A DNA stretch of 64,000 nucleotides from NCBI RefSeq assembly GCF_004745805.1, contig NZ_SRLQ01000008.1:124001-188000 (forward strand), given 5' to 3'. A program made the position numbers and the translations under genes. The notes below the pieces were generated by a model. The model was not told where the DNA came from, did no database searches, and saw only the letters and a program-made list of their open reading frames with translations. Shown in pieces: positions 35,171 through 44,366 of the stretch (position 1 is its first letter; the number at the start of each line of letters is the position of its first letter). The stretch comes from Mycolicibacterium sp. CH28 (GTDB taxonomy: Bacteria; Actinomycetota; Actinomycetes; Mycobacteriales; Mycobacteriaceae).

Positions 35171-36126
35171 TGAAGCTCCTGGTTACCGGCGGTGCCGGGT
35201 ATGTCGGCAGTGTGTGCGCGACGGTGCTGCTGGAGAAGGGGCACGAGGTGGTCGTCGTCGACGACCTGTCGACCGGTAACGCCGACGCGGTACCGGCCGG
35301 GGCACAGTTCGTGCACGACGACATGGTCGATGCCGCACCGCGGCTACTGGGTGACGGATCGTTTGACGGGGTGCTGCACTTCGCGGCGAAGTCGCTGGTG
35401 GGAGAGTCGGTGGCGGCGCCGGAACGCTACTGGTACGGCAACGTCGTCAAGACGCTGGACCTGCTGGAGGCGATGCGCGCGGCGGGCACACCGCGGCTGG
35501 TGTTCTCTTCGACCGCGGCGACCTACGGTGAGCCCGAGTCGGTGCCGATCACCGAGGACGCCCCGACCCGGCCGACCAACGCCTACGGCGCCACCAAGCT
35601 TGCGATCGACCACGCGATCACCTCGTATGCCACCGCGCACGGGCTGGCTGCGACGAGCCTGCGGTACTTCAACGTCGCCGGTGCCTACGGTGGTCTCGGT
35701 GAGCGCCACGCGACCGAGACGCACCTGATTCCGCTGGTTCTGCAGGTGGCCACCGGTCAGCGCCCGGAGATCCTGGTGTTCGGCACCGACTGGCCCACGC
35801 CGGACGGCACCTGCATCCGCGACTACATCCACGTCCGCGACCTGGCCGATGCTCACCTGCTCGCGCTGCAGGCCTCGCAGCCCGGTGAACACCGCGTCTA
35901 CAACCTGGGCAACGGCACCGGTTTTTCGGTGCGTGAGGTGATTGCCTGCTGCGAGCGGGTCACCGGCAGGCCGATCGCGGCGCGTGACGTCGAACGGCGC
36001 GCGGGCGATCCGGCTGTGCTGATCGCCTCCAGTGAGAAGGCCGTCACCGAGCTGGGTTGGCAGCCGCAGCACACCGGTATCGACGAGATCGTCTCCGACG
36101 CTTGGGAATTCACCCAGTCCCGCTGA
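35170..36126 (+). CDS. galE: UDP-glucose 4-epimerase
   Basis: 318 residues from ATG 35170, the first base of which closes the previous stop. Extended short-chain dehydrogenase fold: TGGAGYVGSVCATVLLEKGH (6-25), FAAKSLVGES, Ser in FSSTAATYGE and the catalytic Tyr-Lys in NAYGATKLAID, with the RYFNVAGAYG substrate segment. It interconverts UDP-glucose and UDP-galactose for envelope galactan. A related nucleotide-sugar epimerase is possible, but the motif pattern is classical GalE. Confidence 0.9.
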   Translation: MKLLVTGGAGYVGSVCATVLLEKGHEVVVVDDLSTGNADAVPAGAQFVHDDMVDAAPRLLGDGSFDGVLHFAAKSLVGESVAAPERYWYGNVVKTLDLLEAMRAAGTPRLVFSSTAATYGEPESVPITEDAPTRPTNAYGATKLAIDHAITSYATAHGLAATSLRYFNVAGAYGGLGERHATETHLIPLVLQVATGQRPEILVFGTDWPTPDGTCIRDYIHVRDLADAHLLALQASQPGEHRVYNLGNGTGFSVREVIACCERVTGRPIAARDVERRAGDPAVLIASSEKAVTELGWQPQHTGIDEIVSDAWEFTQSR

Positions 36127-36134
36127 TCGCGGGT

Positions 36135-36614
36135 CTAGCCGCCGTGGCCGGGCCCGATATTGCGCGCCGGGCGGGTGCGTAGGTCGTGCACGTACTCCGC
36201 AGGTGCGCCGGCGATCTCGGCGGCGTCGGCCATCACGCCGAGGTAGCGCGCCGAGGGCAGCCCGCCCTCCCAGGCGTCCAGCACATACAGCCAGGCGAGT
36301 ACGGGATCGGTTGTGGTGTCGGTGGATTCGCATTCGATGCGGCACCTGATCTTCTTGTGGAAGCCCAGCTCCGAACCTTCCCACCGGTCCAGGTTCGCCT
36401 CGTCGGCCGGGGTCATGTCGTAGAGCACCACGAACACCCTGGAGGTTGGGTCCTCGACCAGGGTGGCCAGCGCACCCTCCCAGCCGATGTCCTCGCCGGC
36501 GAAGGTCAACCGCCAGCCCTGCAACCAGCCGGTCCCGGCCATCGGGGAATGCGGTGCGCGTTCCAGCATCTGCTCGGGATGCATATTGGACCCGTAGGCG
36601 GCGTACAGCGGCAC
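36135..36614 (-). CDS. Gamma-glutamylcyclotransferase-family protein (Rv3304-like)
   Basis: 159 residues. AYGSNMHPEQMLERAPHSP (6-24) is the Y-G-S-N phosphate/gamma-glutamyl-binding signature of the GGCT/AIG2 fold, and WEGSELGFHKK (about 78-88) carries the candidate catalytic Glu. The family cyclises gamma-glutamyl amines to 5-oxoproline; this bacterial branch is uncharacterised. Convergent with galE (8-bp gap) and divergent from lpdA (62 bp). Confidence 0.8.
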   Translation of the reverse strand: MPLYAAYGSNMHPEQMLERAPHSPMAGTGWLQGWRLTFAGEDIGWEGALATLVEDPTSRVFVVLYDMTPADEANLDRWEGSELGFHKKIRCRIECESTDTTTDPVLAWLYVLDAWEGGLPSARYLGVMADAAEIAGAPAEYVHDLRTRPARNIGPGHGG

Positions 36615-36676
36615 GGGGAAAGCCTAGAGCGTCCCGTCGCAATGAGCCGAGCGACCCGGGTGATTAGGCTAACCGC

Positions 36677-38092
36677 GTGACAACGCGGATCGTGATCATC
36701 GGTGGGGGACCGGCCGGCTATGAAGCTGCTCTGGTCGCTGCGGGGCGAGGCAAGGACGTCGCCGAGGTCACCGTGGTGGATTCCGACGGCATCGGCGGCG
36801 CGTGTGTGCTCTTCGACTGCGTGCCCTCCAAGACCTTCATCGCCTCCACCGGTGTGCGCACTGAGCTGCGGCGCGCCGCCGGCCTCGGCTTCGACATCAG
36901 GATCGACGACGCAAAGATCTCGCTGCCCCAGATCAACAACCGGGTCAAGACCCTGGCCCGCTCGCAGTCGGCCGACATCGGCACCCAGCTGCTGCGCGAG
37001 AAGGTCAACGTCGTCGCCGGACGCGGCGAGCTGATCGACGACGTGCCGGGGATGGCACACCACCGGGTGAGAGTCACCACACCCAACGGCCAAGTCGGGG
37101 TGCTCAAGGCCGATGTCGTGCTCATCGCCACCGGCGCCAGCCCGCGGGTGCTGCCCAGCGCGGTGCCCGACGGCGAGCGGATCCTGACTTGGCGCCAGCT
37201 CTACGACCTCGACGAACTTCCCGAACACCTGGTGATCGTCGGGTCCGGTGTCACCGGGGCCGAGTTCTGCAACGCCTACACCGAGCTCGGGGTGACGGTC
37301 ACGGTGGTGGCCAGCCGCGACCAGATCCTGCCGCACGAGGACAGCGACGCCGCCGCCGTGCTGGAGGAGGTGTTCGCCGAACGCGGGGTGACGCTGGTCA
37401 AGAACGCGCGCGCCGACTCGGTGACCCGCAGCGCTGACGGGATCGTGGTCACGATGGCCGACGGCCGCACCGTCGAAGGCAGCCACGCCCTGATGACCGT
37501 CGGCTCGGTGCCCAACACCGCGGGTCTGGGCCTGGAGCGGGTCGGCGTCGACCTGGGGCCGGGCAACTACATCCCGGTCGACCGGGTGTCCCGGACCTCG
37601 GCTGCCGGCATCTACGCCGCCGGTGACTGCACCGGGCTGCTGCCGCTGGCCTCGGTCGCGGCGATGCAGGGCCGCATCGCGATGTACCACGCGCTGGGTG
37701 AGGGGGTCGCGCCGATCCGGCTGCGCACGGTGGCCTCCGCCACCTTCACCCGCCCGGAAATCGCCGCCGTCGGAGTGCCGCAGACCGCCATCGACAGCGG
37801 CTCGGTTCCGGCCCGCACGCTGATGTTGCCGCTGACCACCAACGCGCGCGCCAAGATGTCGCTGCTGCGGCGTGGCTTCGTCAAGATCTTCTGCCGGCCC
37901 GCCACCGGCGTGGTGATCGGCGGTGTGGTGGTGGCCCCGATCGCCTCCGAACTCATCCTGCCGATCGCCCTGGCGGTGCAGAACCGCATCTCGGTGACCG
38001 ACCTGGCGCAGACGCTGTCGGTCTACCCGTCGTTGTCGGGATCCATCGTCGAGGCCGCCCGTCGGCTGATGGCCCACGACGATCTCGACTAG
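36677..38092 (+). CDS. lpdA: Flavoprotein disulfide-reductase family, NAD(P)H quinone reductase LpdA
   Basis: 471 residues from GTG 36677. FAD-binding GGGPAGYEAAL at the N-terminus, a second Rossmann motif VIVGSGVTGAEFCNAY (about 188-203) and a C-terminal dimerisation domain. The active-site-type segment reads GGACVLFDCVPSK, with both Cys present. The C-terminal His-Glu dyad of true lipoamide dehydrogenases (HAHPTLSE) is replaced by VYPSLSGS, so it cannot be a normal dihydrolipoamide dehydrogenase. M. tuberculosis LpdA (Rv3303c) is described as a quinone reductase (recalled). It sits 10 bp before glpD2. Confidence 0.9.
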   Translation: MTTRIVIIGGGPAGYEAALVAAGRGKDVAEVTVVDSDGIGGACVLFDCVPSKTFIASTGVRTELRRAAGLGFDIRIDDAKISLPQINNRVKTLARSQSADIGTQLLREKVNVVAGRGELIDDVPGMAHHRVRVTTPNGQVGVLKADVVLIATGASPRVLPSAVPDGERILTWRQLYDLDELPEHLVIVGSGVTGAEFCNAYTELGVTVTVVASRDQILPHEDSDAAAVLEEVFAERGVTLVKNARADSVTRSADGIVVTMADGRTVEGSHALMTVGSVPNTAGLGLERVGVDLGPGNYIPVDRVSRTSAAGIYAAGDCTGLLPLASVAAMQGRIAMYHALGEGVAPIRLRTVASATFTRPEIAAVGVPQTAIDSGSVPARTLMLPLTTNARAKMSLLRRGFVKIFCRPATGVVIGGVVVAPIASELILPIALAVQNRISVTDLAQTLSVYPSLSGSIVEAARRLMAHDDLD

Positions 38093-38102
38093 CCTGGGCG
38101 AC

Positions 38103-39848
38103 ATGAGCGACCCGATCCAACGACCGGGCACCGGGCAGACTTTCCTCGGCCCAACCCAGCGTGCGCAGGCCTGGGAACGGCTGGGCAGCGAACAGTTCGA
38201 CGTCATCGTCATCGGCGGCGGTGTGGTGGGGGCCGGTGCGGCCCTGGATGCGGCGACCCGCGGACTCAAGGTGGCACTGGTCGAGGCCCGCGACTTCGCA
38301 TCGGGTACCTCGAGCCGCAGTTCCAAGATGTTTCACGGCGGGTTGCGCTACCTCGAGCAGCTGGAGTTCGGCCTGGTGCGCGAGGCGCTGCACGAGCGGG
38401 AGCTGTCGCTGACCACGCTGGCGCCACATCTGGTCAAGCCGCTGCCGTTTCTGTTCCCGCTGACCAAGCGGGTCTGGGAGCGGCCGTACATCGCTGCGGG
38501 CATCTTCCTCTACGACCAGCTCGGTGGCGCGAAATCCGTTCCGGCGCAAAAGCATTTGACGAAATCCGGTGCGCTGCGGCTGGCTCCTGGGCTCAAGCGC
38601 AGCTCGTTGGTCGGCGGTATCCGCTATTACGACACCGTCGTCGACGACGCCCGCCACACCATGACCGTCGCTCGCACCGCCGCCCACTACGGCGCGGTGG
38701 TACGCACCTCCACCCAGGTGGTGTCACTGCTCCGCGAGGGCGACCGGGTGGTGGGGGCCAAGATCCGGGATTCCGAAAACGGCACCGTCGGCGCGGTCCG
38801 CGGCCACGTTGTCATCAACGCCACCGGGGTGTGGACCGACGAGGTCCAGGCCTTGAGCAAGGAGCGCGGCCGGTTCCGGGTGCGCGCGTCCAAGGGCGTG
38901 CACATCGTGGTACCCCGCGACCGCATCGTGTCCGAAGTGGCGATCATCCTGCGCACCGAGAAGTCGGTGCTGTTCGTCATCCCGTGGGGTACGCACTGGA
39001 TCATCGGTACCACCGACACCGACTGGAACCTCGACCTCGCCCATCCCGCGGCCACCAAGGTCGACATCGACTACATCCTCAACACCGTCAACGCTGTGTT
39101 GGCCACCCCGCTCAGCCACGACGACATCGACGGTGTGTACGCCGGACTGCGACCGCTGCTGGCCGGCGAGAGCGAAGAGACCTCGAAGTTGTCCCGCGAA
39201 CACGCGGTCGCGGTGCCCTCCCCGGGCCTGGTCGCCATCGCCGGCGGCAAGTACACCACCTACCGGGTGATGGCCGCCGACGCCGTCGATGCCGCGGCCG
39301 AGTACATCCCGGCCCGGGTGGCGCCGTCGATCACCGAGAAGGTGCCGCTGATGGGCGCCGACGGTTATTTCGCACTGGTCAACCAGACCCAGAGCGTGGG
39401 GGCCCGCTACGGCCTGCACCCCTATCGGGTGCGGCACCTGCTGGACCGGTACGGCTCGCTGATCGACGAGGTGCTCGAGCTGGCGGTCGACCGGCCCGAG
39501 CTGCTCGAACCGATCACCGACGCGCCGGTGTACCTCAAGGTCGAGGCCGCCTACGCCGCAGTCGCCGAGGGCGCACTACACCTCGAGGACATCCTGGCCC
39601 GCCGGATGCGGATCTCGATCGAGTACCCGCACCGGGGCGTCGACTGCGCGCGGGAGGTCGCCGAGGTCGTCGCGCCGATCCTGGGCTGGAACGACGCCGA
39701 CTGCGCCCGGGAGGTGGCGACCTACCTGGCGCGAGTGGAGGCCGAGGTGCTGTCCCAGGCCCAGCCGGACGACGCTTCGGCGGATGCGCTGCGCGCGTCC
39801 GCACCGGAAGCCCGGGCCGAGATCCTCGAGCCGGTGCCGCTGACGTGA
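38103..39848 (+). CDS. glpD2: Aerobic glycerol-3-phosphate dehydrogenase
   Basis: 581 residues. FAD-binding VIVIGGGVVGAGAALDAATRG (about 32-52), FASGTSSRSSKMFHGGLRYL (about 63-82), and the substrate/FAD segment WIIGTTDTDWN. The C-terminal YSxx-type all-helical DAO_C domain begins near 430. A membrane-associated enzyme that oxidises glycerol-3-phosphate to DHAP and reduces quinone. Downstream of lpdA by 10 bp; both flavoproteins feed the quinone pool. Confidence 0.94.
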   Translation: MSDPIQRPGTGQTFLGPTQRAQAWERLGSEQFDVIVIGGGVVGAGAALDAATRGLKVALVEARDFASGTSSRSSKMFHGGLRYLEQLEFGLVREALHERELSLTTLAPHLVKPLPFLFPLTKRVWERPYIAAGIFLYDQLGGAKSVPAQKHLTKSGALRLAPGLKRSSLVGGIRYYDTVVDDARHTMTVARTAAHYGAVVRTSTQVVSLLREGDRVVGAKIRDSENGTVGAVRGHVVINATGVWTDEVQALSKERGRFRVRASKGVHIVVPRDRIVSEVAIILRTEKSVLFVIPWGTHWIIGTTDTDWNLDLAHPAATKVDIDYILNTVNAVLATPLSHDDIDGVYAGLRPLLAGESEETSKLSREHAVAVPSPGLVAIAGGKYTTYRVMAADAVDAAAEYIPARVAPSITEKVPLMGADGYFALVNQTQSVGARYGLHPYRVRHLLDRYGSLIDEVLELAVDRPELLEPITDAPVYLKVEAAYAAVAEGALHLEDILARRMRISIEYPHRGVDCAREVAEVVAPILGWNDADCAREVATYLARVEAEVLSQAQPDDASADALRASAPEARAEILEPVPLT

Positions 39849-40708
39849 GCCCCCGACGGGCCGCGCCGCTGCCGGATCGCGACGGCGTTGGCCCGGCGCG
39901 GGTGCGGCTGCGCGGCGGGGCGGTGCTGGTCGAGCTGGCTGACCGGTTCGGTGCCGCCGCTGCCGACAAGGTGTTCAACGGGGAAGTCGTCGATGCCGAC
40001 GGCACCGTGGTCACCGCCGCCACGGTGCTGCCACCCGGATCCCACGTGTTCCTCTACCGGGAGCTGCCCGACGAGGTCGTGGTGCCGTTCGACATTGCGG
40101 TGCTCCACCGCGACGACGACATCGTCGTGGTTGACAAGCCGCACTTCCTGGCCACCATGCCGCGTGGCGGGCACGTCGCCCAGACCGCTCTGGTGCGGCT
40201 GCGCCGCGAGCTGGACCTGCCCGAGCTGTCCCCGGCGCACCGGTTGGACCGGCTGACTGCCGGGGTGCTGTTGTTCACTGCCCGCCGCGAGGTTCGGGGT
40301 GCCTATCAGACCCTGTTCGCTCGCGGGCTGGTGCGCAAGACGTACCTCGCACGCTCTTCTGCCCCGCCTCTGGTGGCCTTCCCCAGGCTGGTGACAAGTC
40401 GAATCATCAAGCAACGCGGCGTATTACAGGCCTACGAAGAACCCGGCGAGCCCAATGCCGAAACCTTGATCGAGGCTCTCGGCGACGGCGGCTACCGGCT
40501 GTACCCGCGCACCGGGCGCACACATCAGTTGCGGGTGCACATGGCCTCGCTGGGTCTACCCATCGACAACGACCCGCTCTATCCCCGCATCGTCGAAGTG
40601 GCCGCCGACGACTTTTCCGCGCCGCTGCAATTGTTGGCGCACCGGCTCGAGTTCGACGACCCGTTCACCGGCCAATCCCGGTCCTTCGTCAGTTCAGCTG
40701 AGCTGTAG
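39845..40708 (+). CDS. RluA-family rRNA/tRNA pseudouridine synthase
   Basis: 287 residues from GTG 39845 (4-bp overlap with glpD2). The catalytic Asp is in SPAHRLDRLTAGVLLFT (about 121-137, H-R-L-D-R), with VVDKPHFLATMPRGG (about 97-111) and the RTGRTHQLRVHMASLGLPI motif (about 220-238) that complete the RluA signature. A short N-terminal S4-like stretch (about 15-60) precedes them. Target uridine unknown. The 3' end overlaps the convergent AraC gene by 15 bp. Matches M. tuberculosis Rv3300c (recalled). Confidence 0.9.
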   Translation: MSPRRAAPLPDRDGVGPARVRLRGGAVLVELADRFGAAAADKVFNGEVVDADGTVVTAATVLPPGSHVFLYRELPDEVVVPFDIAVLHRDDDIVVVDKPHFLATMPRGGHVAQTALVRLRRELDLPELSPAHRLDRLTAGVLLFTARREVRGAYQTLFARGLVRKTYLARSSAPPLVAFPRLVTSRIIKQRGVLQAYEEPGEPNAETLIEALGDGGYRLYPRTGRTHQLRVHMASLGLPIDNDPLYPRIVEVAADDFSAPLQLLAHRLEFDDPFTGQSRSFVSSAEL

Positions 40709-41695
40709 CTGTTTACGGTATGCGGCCGGGGTGCACCCGAACCAGCGGTGGCAGGATCGGGTGAGCACGCTCTGCTCGGCGTATCCCAACTCGCGGGCCA
40801 AGTGTGCCAACGTGATTCGAGTGTCGCGCAGATAGCGTTCGGCCAGTTCTCGTCGGACTTCGTCGACGATCGCGGCGAAGGTGGTGCGGTCGGTGGACAG
40901 CCGGCGCTGCAGCGCCTTGGGATGCAGGTTCAACTGCTCGGCGATCAGGTCCAGGGTGACGCTGCCGCTGGGCAGCAGCTGACGCACCAGCGTGCGCACC
41001 GAGGCGATGGTGCGCGGTTCGGCGGTGGTGATGGTGGTCAGGTATCGCACGACGGCGTCGTGAGCCAGCTTGTCGCGCTGCAGCGGGCGGGACAGTTCGG
41101 CGGTGCGGATGGTGAAACCCATTGCGCGTTCGGCGAATACCGGTCGGCAGCCAAAGTAGTCCCAATAGTCCTCGACGGCGGTGCGCGGGTGGTGCGGAAT
41201 GTGCACCGACAGCGGGGTGTACTGGGCGCCGAGCAGGAAGCGCAGCACCCGCAACGTGACGCCCAGTGACAGCTCGTTGCCCTGCGGGTGGGACGGCAGA
41301 TCAGCGCCCAGCATCTGGTACTCGATGAAGGTGCAGTCCGGGTCGGCCGGCAGCGTCGTATGCAGGCTGATCGCCGGGCTGTAAGCGGACAGGAAGTTCT
41401 CGAAGATCCGCAGTGCGTCGGCGACCGTGGCGGTGGTGCGGGCGGCCACCCCTACCGGGCCGAGGATCTCGATGCCCTGCAGCTGCGCCAGCCGGCGTCC
41501 GAAGTCCGGGGTATCGGTGGCGTCGGCTGCCGACTCGATGACGGTGGCCACCCGCGGCAGCGGGACGAAGACGTCGTAGCGTCCGACCACGGCCGGGTCG
41601 ATTCCGGCGGCGGTCAGCAGGGCGGTCGGATCGCCGCCGAGCTGAGTGACCAGCCGCGGGTAGTTCGACAGCGATGTGCCGCGCACCACTGACAT
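40694..41695 (-). CDS. AraC-family transcriptional regulator
   Basis: 333 residues from ATG 41695; an earlier in-frame start at 41731 is less likely. The N-terminal ligand domain (about 10-200, Arabinose_bd type with GPVGVAARTTATVADALRIF) is followed by a C-terminal AraC helix-turn-helix. That contains LDLIAEQLNLHPKALQRRL and ITLAHLARELGYAEQSVLTRSCHRWFGCTPAAYR (about 255-330, quoted in part). Divergent from the alpha/beta-hydrolase gene across 62 bp, so probably its activator. Overlaps the RluA-like gene by 15 bp tail to tail. Confidence 0.88.
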   Translation of the reverse strand: MSVVRGTSLSNYPRLVTQLGGDPTALLTAAGIDPAVVGRYDVFVPLPRVATVIESAADATDTPDFGRRLAQLQGIEILGPVGVAARTTATVADALRIFENFLSAYSPAISLHTTLPADPDCTFIEYQMLGADLPSHPQGNELSLGVTLRVLRFLLGAQYTPLSVHIPHHPRTAVEDYWDYFGCRPVFAERAMGFTIRTAELSRPLQRDKLAHDAVVRYLTTITTAEPRTIASVRTLVRQLLPSGSVTLDLIAEQLNLHPKALQRRLSTDRTTFAAIVDEVRRELAERYLRDTRITLAHLARELGYAEQSVLTRSCHRWFGCTPAAYRKQLQLS

Positions 41696-41757
41696 GTCCT
41701 CAAATGTTAAATTTCGGTCGCGGATTGTCAAGGCCCGGCCGGTGCCGATGGGGCAGC

Positions 41758-42645
41758 ATGGCGGTCATGACGCCGATCGAGACCCGCCGGATCACCGTCG
41801 ACGGAATCACCACCTCGGTGCTCGTCGGCGGTCGCGGCGCACCAGGTGAAGCCGTGGTGTTCGTGCACGGTAACCCCGACTCCGGTGCGGACTGGATGCC
41901 GCTGATGACGCGGGTCGCCCCGTTCGCCACCGTCGTCGCCCCAGATCTGCCGGGTTTCGGCGCGGCGGACGCGCGGGCAGACGGCGATTACACCGTCGCT
42001 GCATACGCACGATTCCTCGACGGCGTGATCGGCGCACTCGGCATCGAGCGGGTTCACCTGGTCGCCCACGACTTTGGCGGGCCGTTCGCGCTGACCTGGG
42101 CGGCCGACCACCCCGACCGGGTTGGCAGCATCACGCTGGCCAACACCGGTGTGCTGCTCGGTTACCGGTGGCACCGCATGGCGCGGGTGTGGCGCACTCC
42201 GATCCTCGGTGAGTTCATGATGCGCCGGACCACCCTTGGGGTGGCCCGGGCCGTGCTGGGGCGGGAGAACCCGGGCCTGCCCCGGGAGTGGGTGGACACC
42301 ATCGCCCGCCATCTGGTGCCGGCCAAGACCAAGCGCGCCGTGCTCAAGCTCTACCGTTCCACGGACCCCGATGACGTGGGGGCGCTGGCGCCGCGACTGC
42401 GGACCCACGACTTCGATGCCCTGGTGGTCTTCGGTGGCGCTGACTCCTATATCCCCGTCGAGCAGGCCCACCGCCAGATCCAAGCCTTCCCGAGGGCAGC
42501 CATCCACATCCTGTCCGGGGTCGGCCACTGGCCCTGGCTCGAGCGGACCGACCAGGTCGCCGCCCACGTGGTGCCGTTCCTGCGCCAGCGACTCGGCGCC
42601 ACGCTGACAACCAATAATCAATCCAGCCAAGGAGATTCGAAATGA
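41758..42645 (+). CDS. Alpha/beta-hydrolase
   Basis: 295 residues from ATG 41758 (ATG 41767 also possible). Hydrolase core: oxyanion-hole segment VFVHGNPDSGADW (about 32-44), nucleophile elbow AHDFGGPFAL (about 102-111) with an Asp in the nucleophile position rather than Ser (H-D-F-G-G), acid Asp in VVFGGADSYIPVE and catalytic His in GVGHWPWLE. An Asp nucleophile is the haloalkane-dehalogenase/epoxide-hydrolase type. Coupled to the next gene by a 4-bp ATGA overlap and divergent from the AraC regulator. Confidence 0.82.
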   Translation: MAVMTPIETRRITVDGITTSVLVGGRGAPGEAVVFVHGNPDSGADWMPLMTRVAPFATVVAPDLPGFGAADARADGDYTVAAYARFLDGVIGALGIERVHLVAHDFGGPFALTWAADHPDRVGSITLANTGVLLGYRWHRMARVWRTPILGEFMMRRTTLGVARAVLGRENPGLPREWVDTIARHLVPAKTKRAVLKLYRSTDPDDVGALAPRLRTHDFDALVVFGGADSYIPVEQAHRQIQAFPRAAIHILSGVGHWPWLERTDQVAAHVVPFLRQRLGATLTTNNQSSQGDSK

Positions 42646-43022
42646 ACAATGCTGTCGATGACCGTCCGGTCAACCTCAAGGCGCTTGCGGATCTGCCCGC
42701 CGGCACCCCGGTGGTGATGATCAACCTGCTGAAGTTCCATGACGGTGACGGTGTACAGCACTACCAGCAGTACGCCCGCGAGGTGCAGCCGCATCTGGAC
42801 CGGGTGGGTGCGGCGGTGCGCTACGCCGGCACGACCCCGCACAACATCATCGGCGACGGTGAGCACCCGTGGTGGGACGCCATCCTGGTCGTGGAGTATC
42901 CCTCGCCGCAGGCCTTCGCCGACATGGTGCTCGACCCGGGCTATCAGAAGGTGCACGAGCATCGCGCCGCCGCACTCGAGCAGGGCGACCTGGTGGCAAC
43001 GTCGCGCTGGATGCTCGGCTGA
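42642..43022 (+). CDS. DUF1330-family protein
   Basis: 126 residues. Ferredoxin-like dimeric alpha/beta-barrel: VVMINLLKFHDGDGVQHYQQYA (about 25-46) and AILVVEYPSPQAFADMVLDP (about 80-99) are the DUF1330 pattern. Unknown function; relatives often sit beside hydrolases. Translation is coupled to the hydrolase by ATGA after an AAGGAG ribosome-binding site in the hydrolase 3' end. It may chaperone or process the hydrolase product (inference). Confidence 0.78.
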   Translation: MNNAVDDRPVNLKALADLPAGTPVVMINLLKFHDGDGVQHYQQYAREVQPHLDRVGAAVRYAGTTPHNIIGDGEHPWWDAILVVEYPSPQAFADMVLDPGYQKVHEHRAAALEQGDLVATSRWMLG

Positions 43023-43096
43023 GGGGTCCCAATGCTCTTGGGGCGGTGACCTTCGGTCTCTAGCCGTCAGGTGTGAACTGCGTCACGCTTGTGTGT

Positions 43097-43630
43097 ATGG
43101 ACGACGATCACGAACTGGTTCTCATTGCCGCGTACGGAGATCTCGACCGGGCCCGTGTCGATTTCCACGAACTGGAGAAACGGGTTAAGCACGGCCTGGA
43201 GTTACGGGCGGCGGCGCTGGTCAGCAAGGATGCCGAGGGCCACCCGCACGTGGTGGAGGCACATAACCGGCACGGCCGGGTTGCGGCCGGCCTGGGTGCG
43301 GGCATGGGCATTCTGGTCGGGCTCTTCTTACCCCCGCTGGGCCTGGCGGTCCTGGTCGGCGGCGCGGCCGGCGCGTTGGTCGGCGCGTTCGCCGAGCACG
43401 AGCTGCGTACTGGCCTCCAGCACGAGATCGGTGAGGCGCTCAAGGCCGGGACCGGTGTCGTGATCGTGCTGGTCTACCCCAACGGACGCGGGCCGGTGGA
43501 GTCGACGCTGATCCGGGCGGCCGAGATCAGGTCCGTTCGGCTGGACCGCGCGACCATTACCAGCCTCGATGATCTCGTCGCCGAGGAGATGTCAGGGCTC
43601 AGCGCTGGCACGACGGACACCAGTAGGTGA
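43097..43630 (+). CDS. DUF1269-type membrane-associated protein
   Basis: 177 residues from ATG 43097; an upstream in-frame ATG (43073) would add eight residues. A cytosolic N-terminal domain (ELVLIAAYGDLDRARVDFHE) is followed by a glycine-rich hydrophobic hairpin (about 62-100, GMGILVGLFLPPLGLAVLVG and GAAGALVGAFAEHELRT), then a soluble tail. Typical of the DUF1269 family, of unknown role and often stress-associated. Its 3' end overlaps nei2 by 32 bp, convergent. Confidence 0.72.
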   Translation: MDDDHELVLIAAYGDLDRARVDFHELEKRVKHGLELRAAALVSKDAEGHPHVVEAHNRHGRVAAGLGAGMGILVGLFLPPLGLAVLVGGAAGALVGAFAEHELRTGLQHEIGEALKAGTGVVIVLVYPNGRGPVESTLIRAAEIRSVRLDRATITSLDDLVAEEMSGLSAGTTDTSR

Positions 43631-44357
43631 CCCGCTCGGACTCGGCGCGCCGGATGGGCGTCCCGCACCGGCGGCACGGCTCGCCGCCCCGGCCGTAGAC
43701 CCAGAGTTCCTGGCCGGGACGCTTGTTGCCAGTGGTGGTGCGGTTCCACCGGGTGCGGTTGGCCCACAACATGTCTCGCGCGCGAGTCGCGACGCGCAGC
43801 GGGTCGCTCAGGGTGCTGACCGCGCTGGTCGGTAGCCGGCCGAAAACGAAGCAGAGTTCATTGGCGTAGACGTTTCCCACTCCGGCCATCACCCGCTGAT
43901 CGAGCAGGGCCGCGGCGATGGGCCGGTCCGGGTCGGCGATCAGGTTCGCGGCGGCGAGCTTGGGGTCCCAGTCCGCGCCCAGAAGATCGGGTCCCAAGTG
44001 GGCGACCACGTCTTGGTCGTGCTCGCGGTCGAGGACCTCCAGCACGCCCAGGTCGAGACCGAGCGCCTGAATATCGCCGACCTCCAGAATGATTCGGATC
44101 TTGTGGGTCTGCCGCGCGGGCTTGCCCCGTTGGCCGATACGCCAGCTGCCATCCATCTTCAGATGCGAATGGATGCTGGCCGGCCCGACCCGGATGAACA
44201 GGTGCTTGCCGCGGCTGAGTACCTCGTCGACCATGTGGCCGCACAGCTCCACGGTCGCGTATCGCGGAACGCGAATATCGCAGCGCGTCAGAGTCTTACC
44301 GACCAGCGCATCGCGCAGGGCGGAAGCGGTGTGGAAGACGGTGTCGCCTTCGGGCAT
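43599..44357 (-). CDS. nei2: Endonuclease VIII-type DNA glycosylase (Nei2)
   Basis: 252 residues. Fpg/Nei fold: N-terminal Pro2-Glu3 catalytic pair in MPEGDTVFH, helix-two-turn-helix DQRVMAGVGNVYANELCF (about 163-180), and a C-terminal zinc finger CRRCGTP...YWCPSCQR (C-x2-C-x16-C-x2-C). It excises oxidised bases as a bifunctional glycosylase/AP lyase. Position next to lhr, though separated here by mobile remnants, matches M. tuberculosis Rv3296-Rv3297 (recalled). Confidence 0.92.
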   Translation of the reverse strand: MPEGDTVFHTASALRDALVGKTLTRCDIRVPRYATVELCGHMVDEVLSRGKHLFIRVGPASIHSHLKMDGSWRIGQRGKPARQTHKIRIILEVGDIQALGLDLGVLEVLDREHDQDVVAHLGPDLLGADWDPKLAAANLIADPDRPIAAALLDQRVMAGVGNVYANELCFVFGRLPTSAVSTLSDPLRVATRARDMLWANRTRWNRTTTGNKRPGQELWVYGRGGEPCRRCGTPIRRAESERVTYWCPSCQR

Positions 44358-44366
44358 GACCCCAGC

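Noticed and set aside
38831..40708. A 625-residue fusion reading through glpD2 into the RluA-like gene
   Set aside because: The upstream 338 codons are an out-of-frame shadow of glpD2; the real start is GTG 39845 with a 4-bp overlap.
41705..41731. TGTTAA / TGTCAA direct repeat in front of the AraC/hydrolase divergent genes
   Set aside because: Half-sites are only 5-6 bp and imperfect; suggestive of an AraC site at two helical turns but too weak to call.
41758..42645. Haloalkane dehalogenase for the alpha/beta-hydrolase
   Set aside because: It has an Asp nucleophile, but the second halide-binding Trp and the usual HGNPTSSYLW context are not clearly present, so only the broad fold was called.
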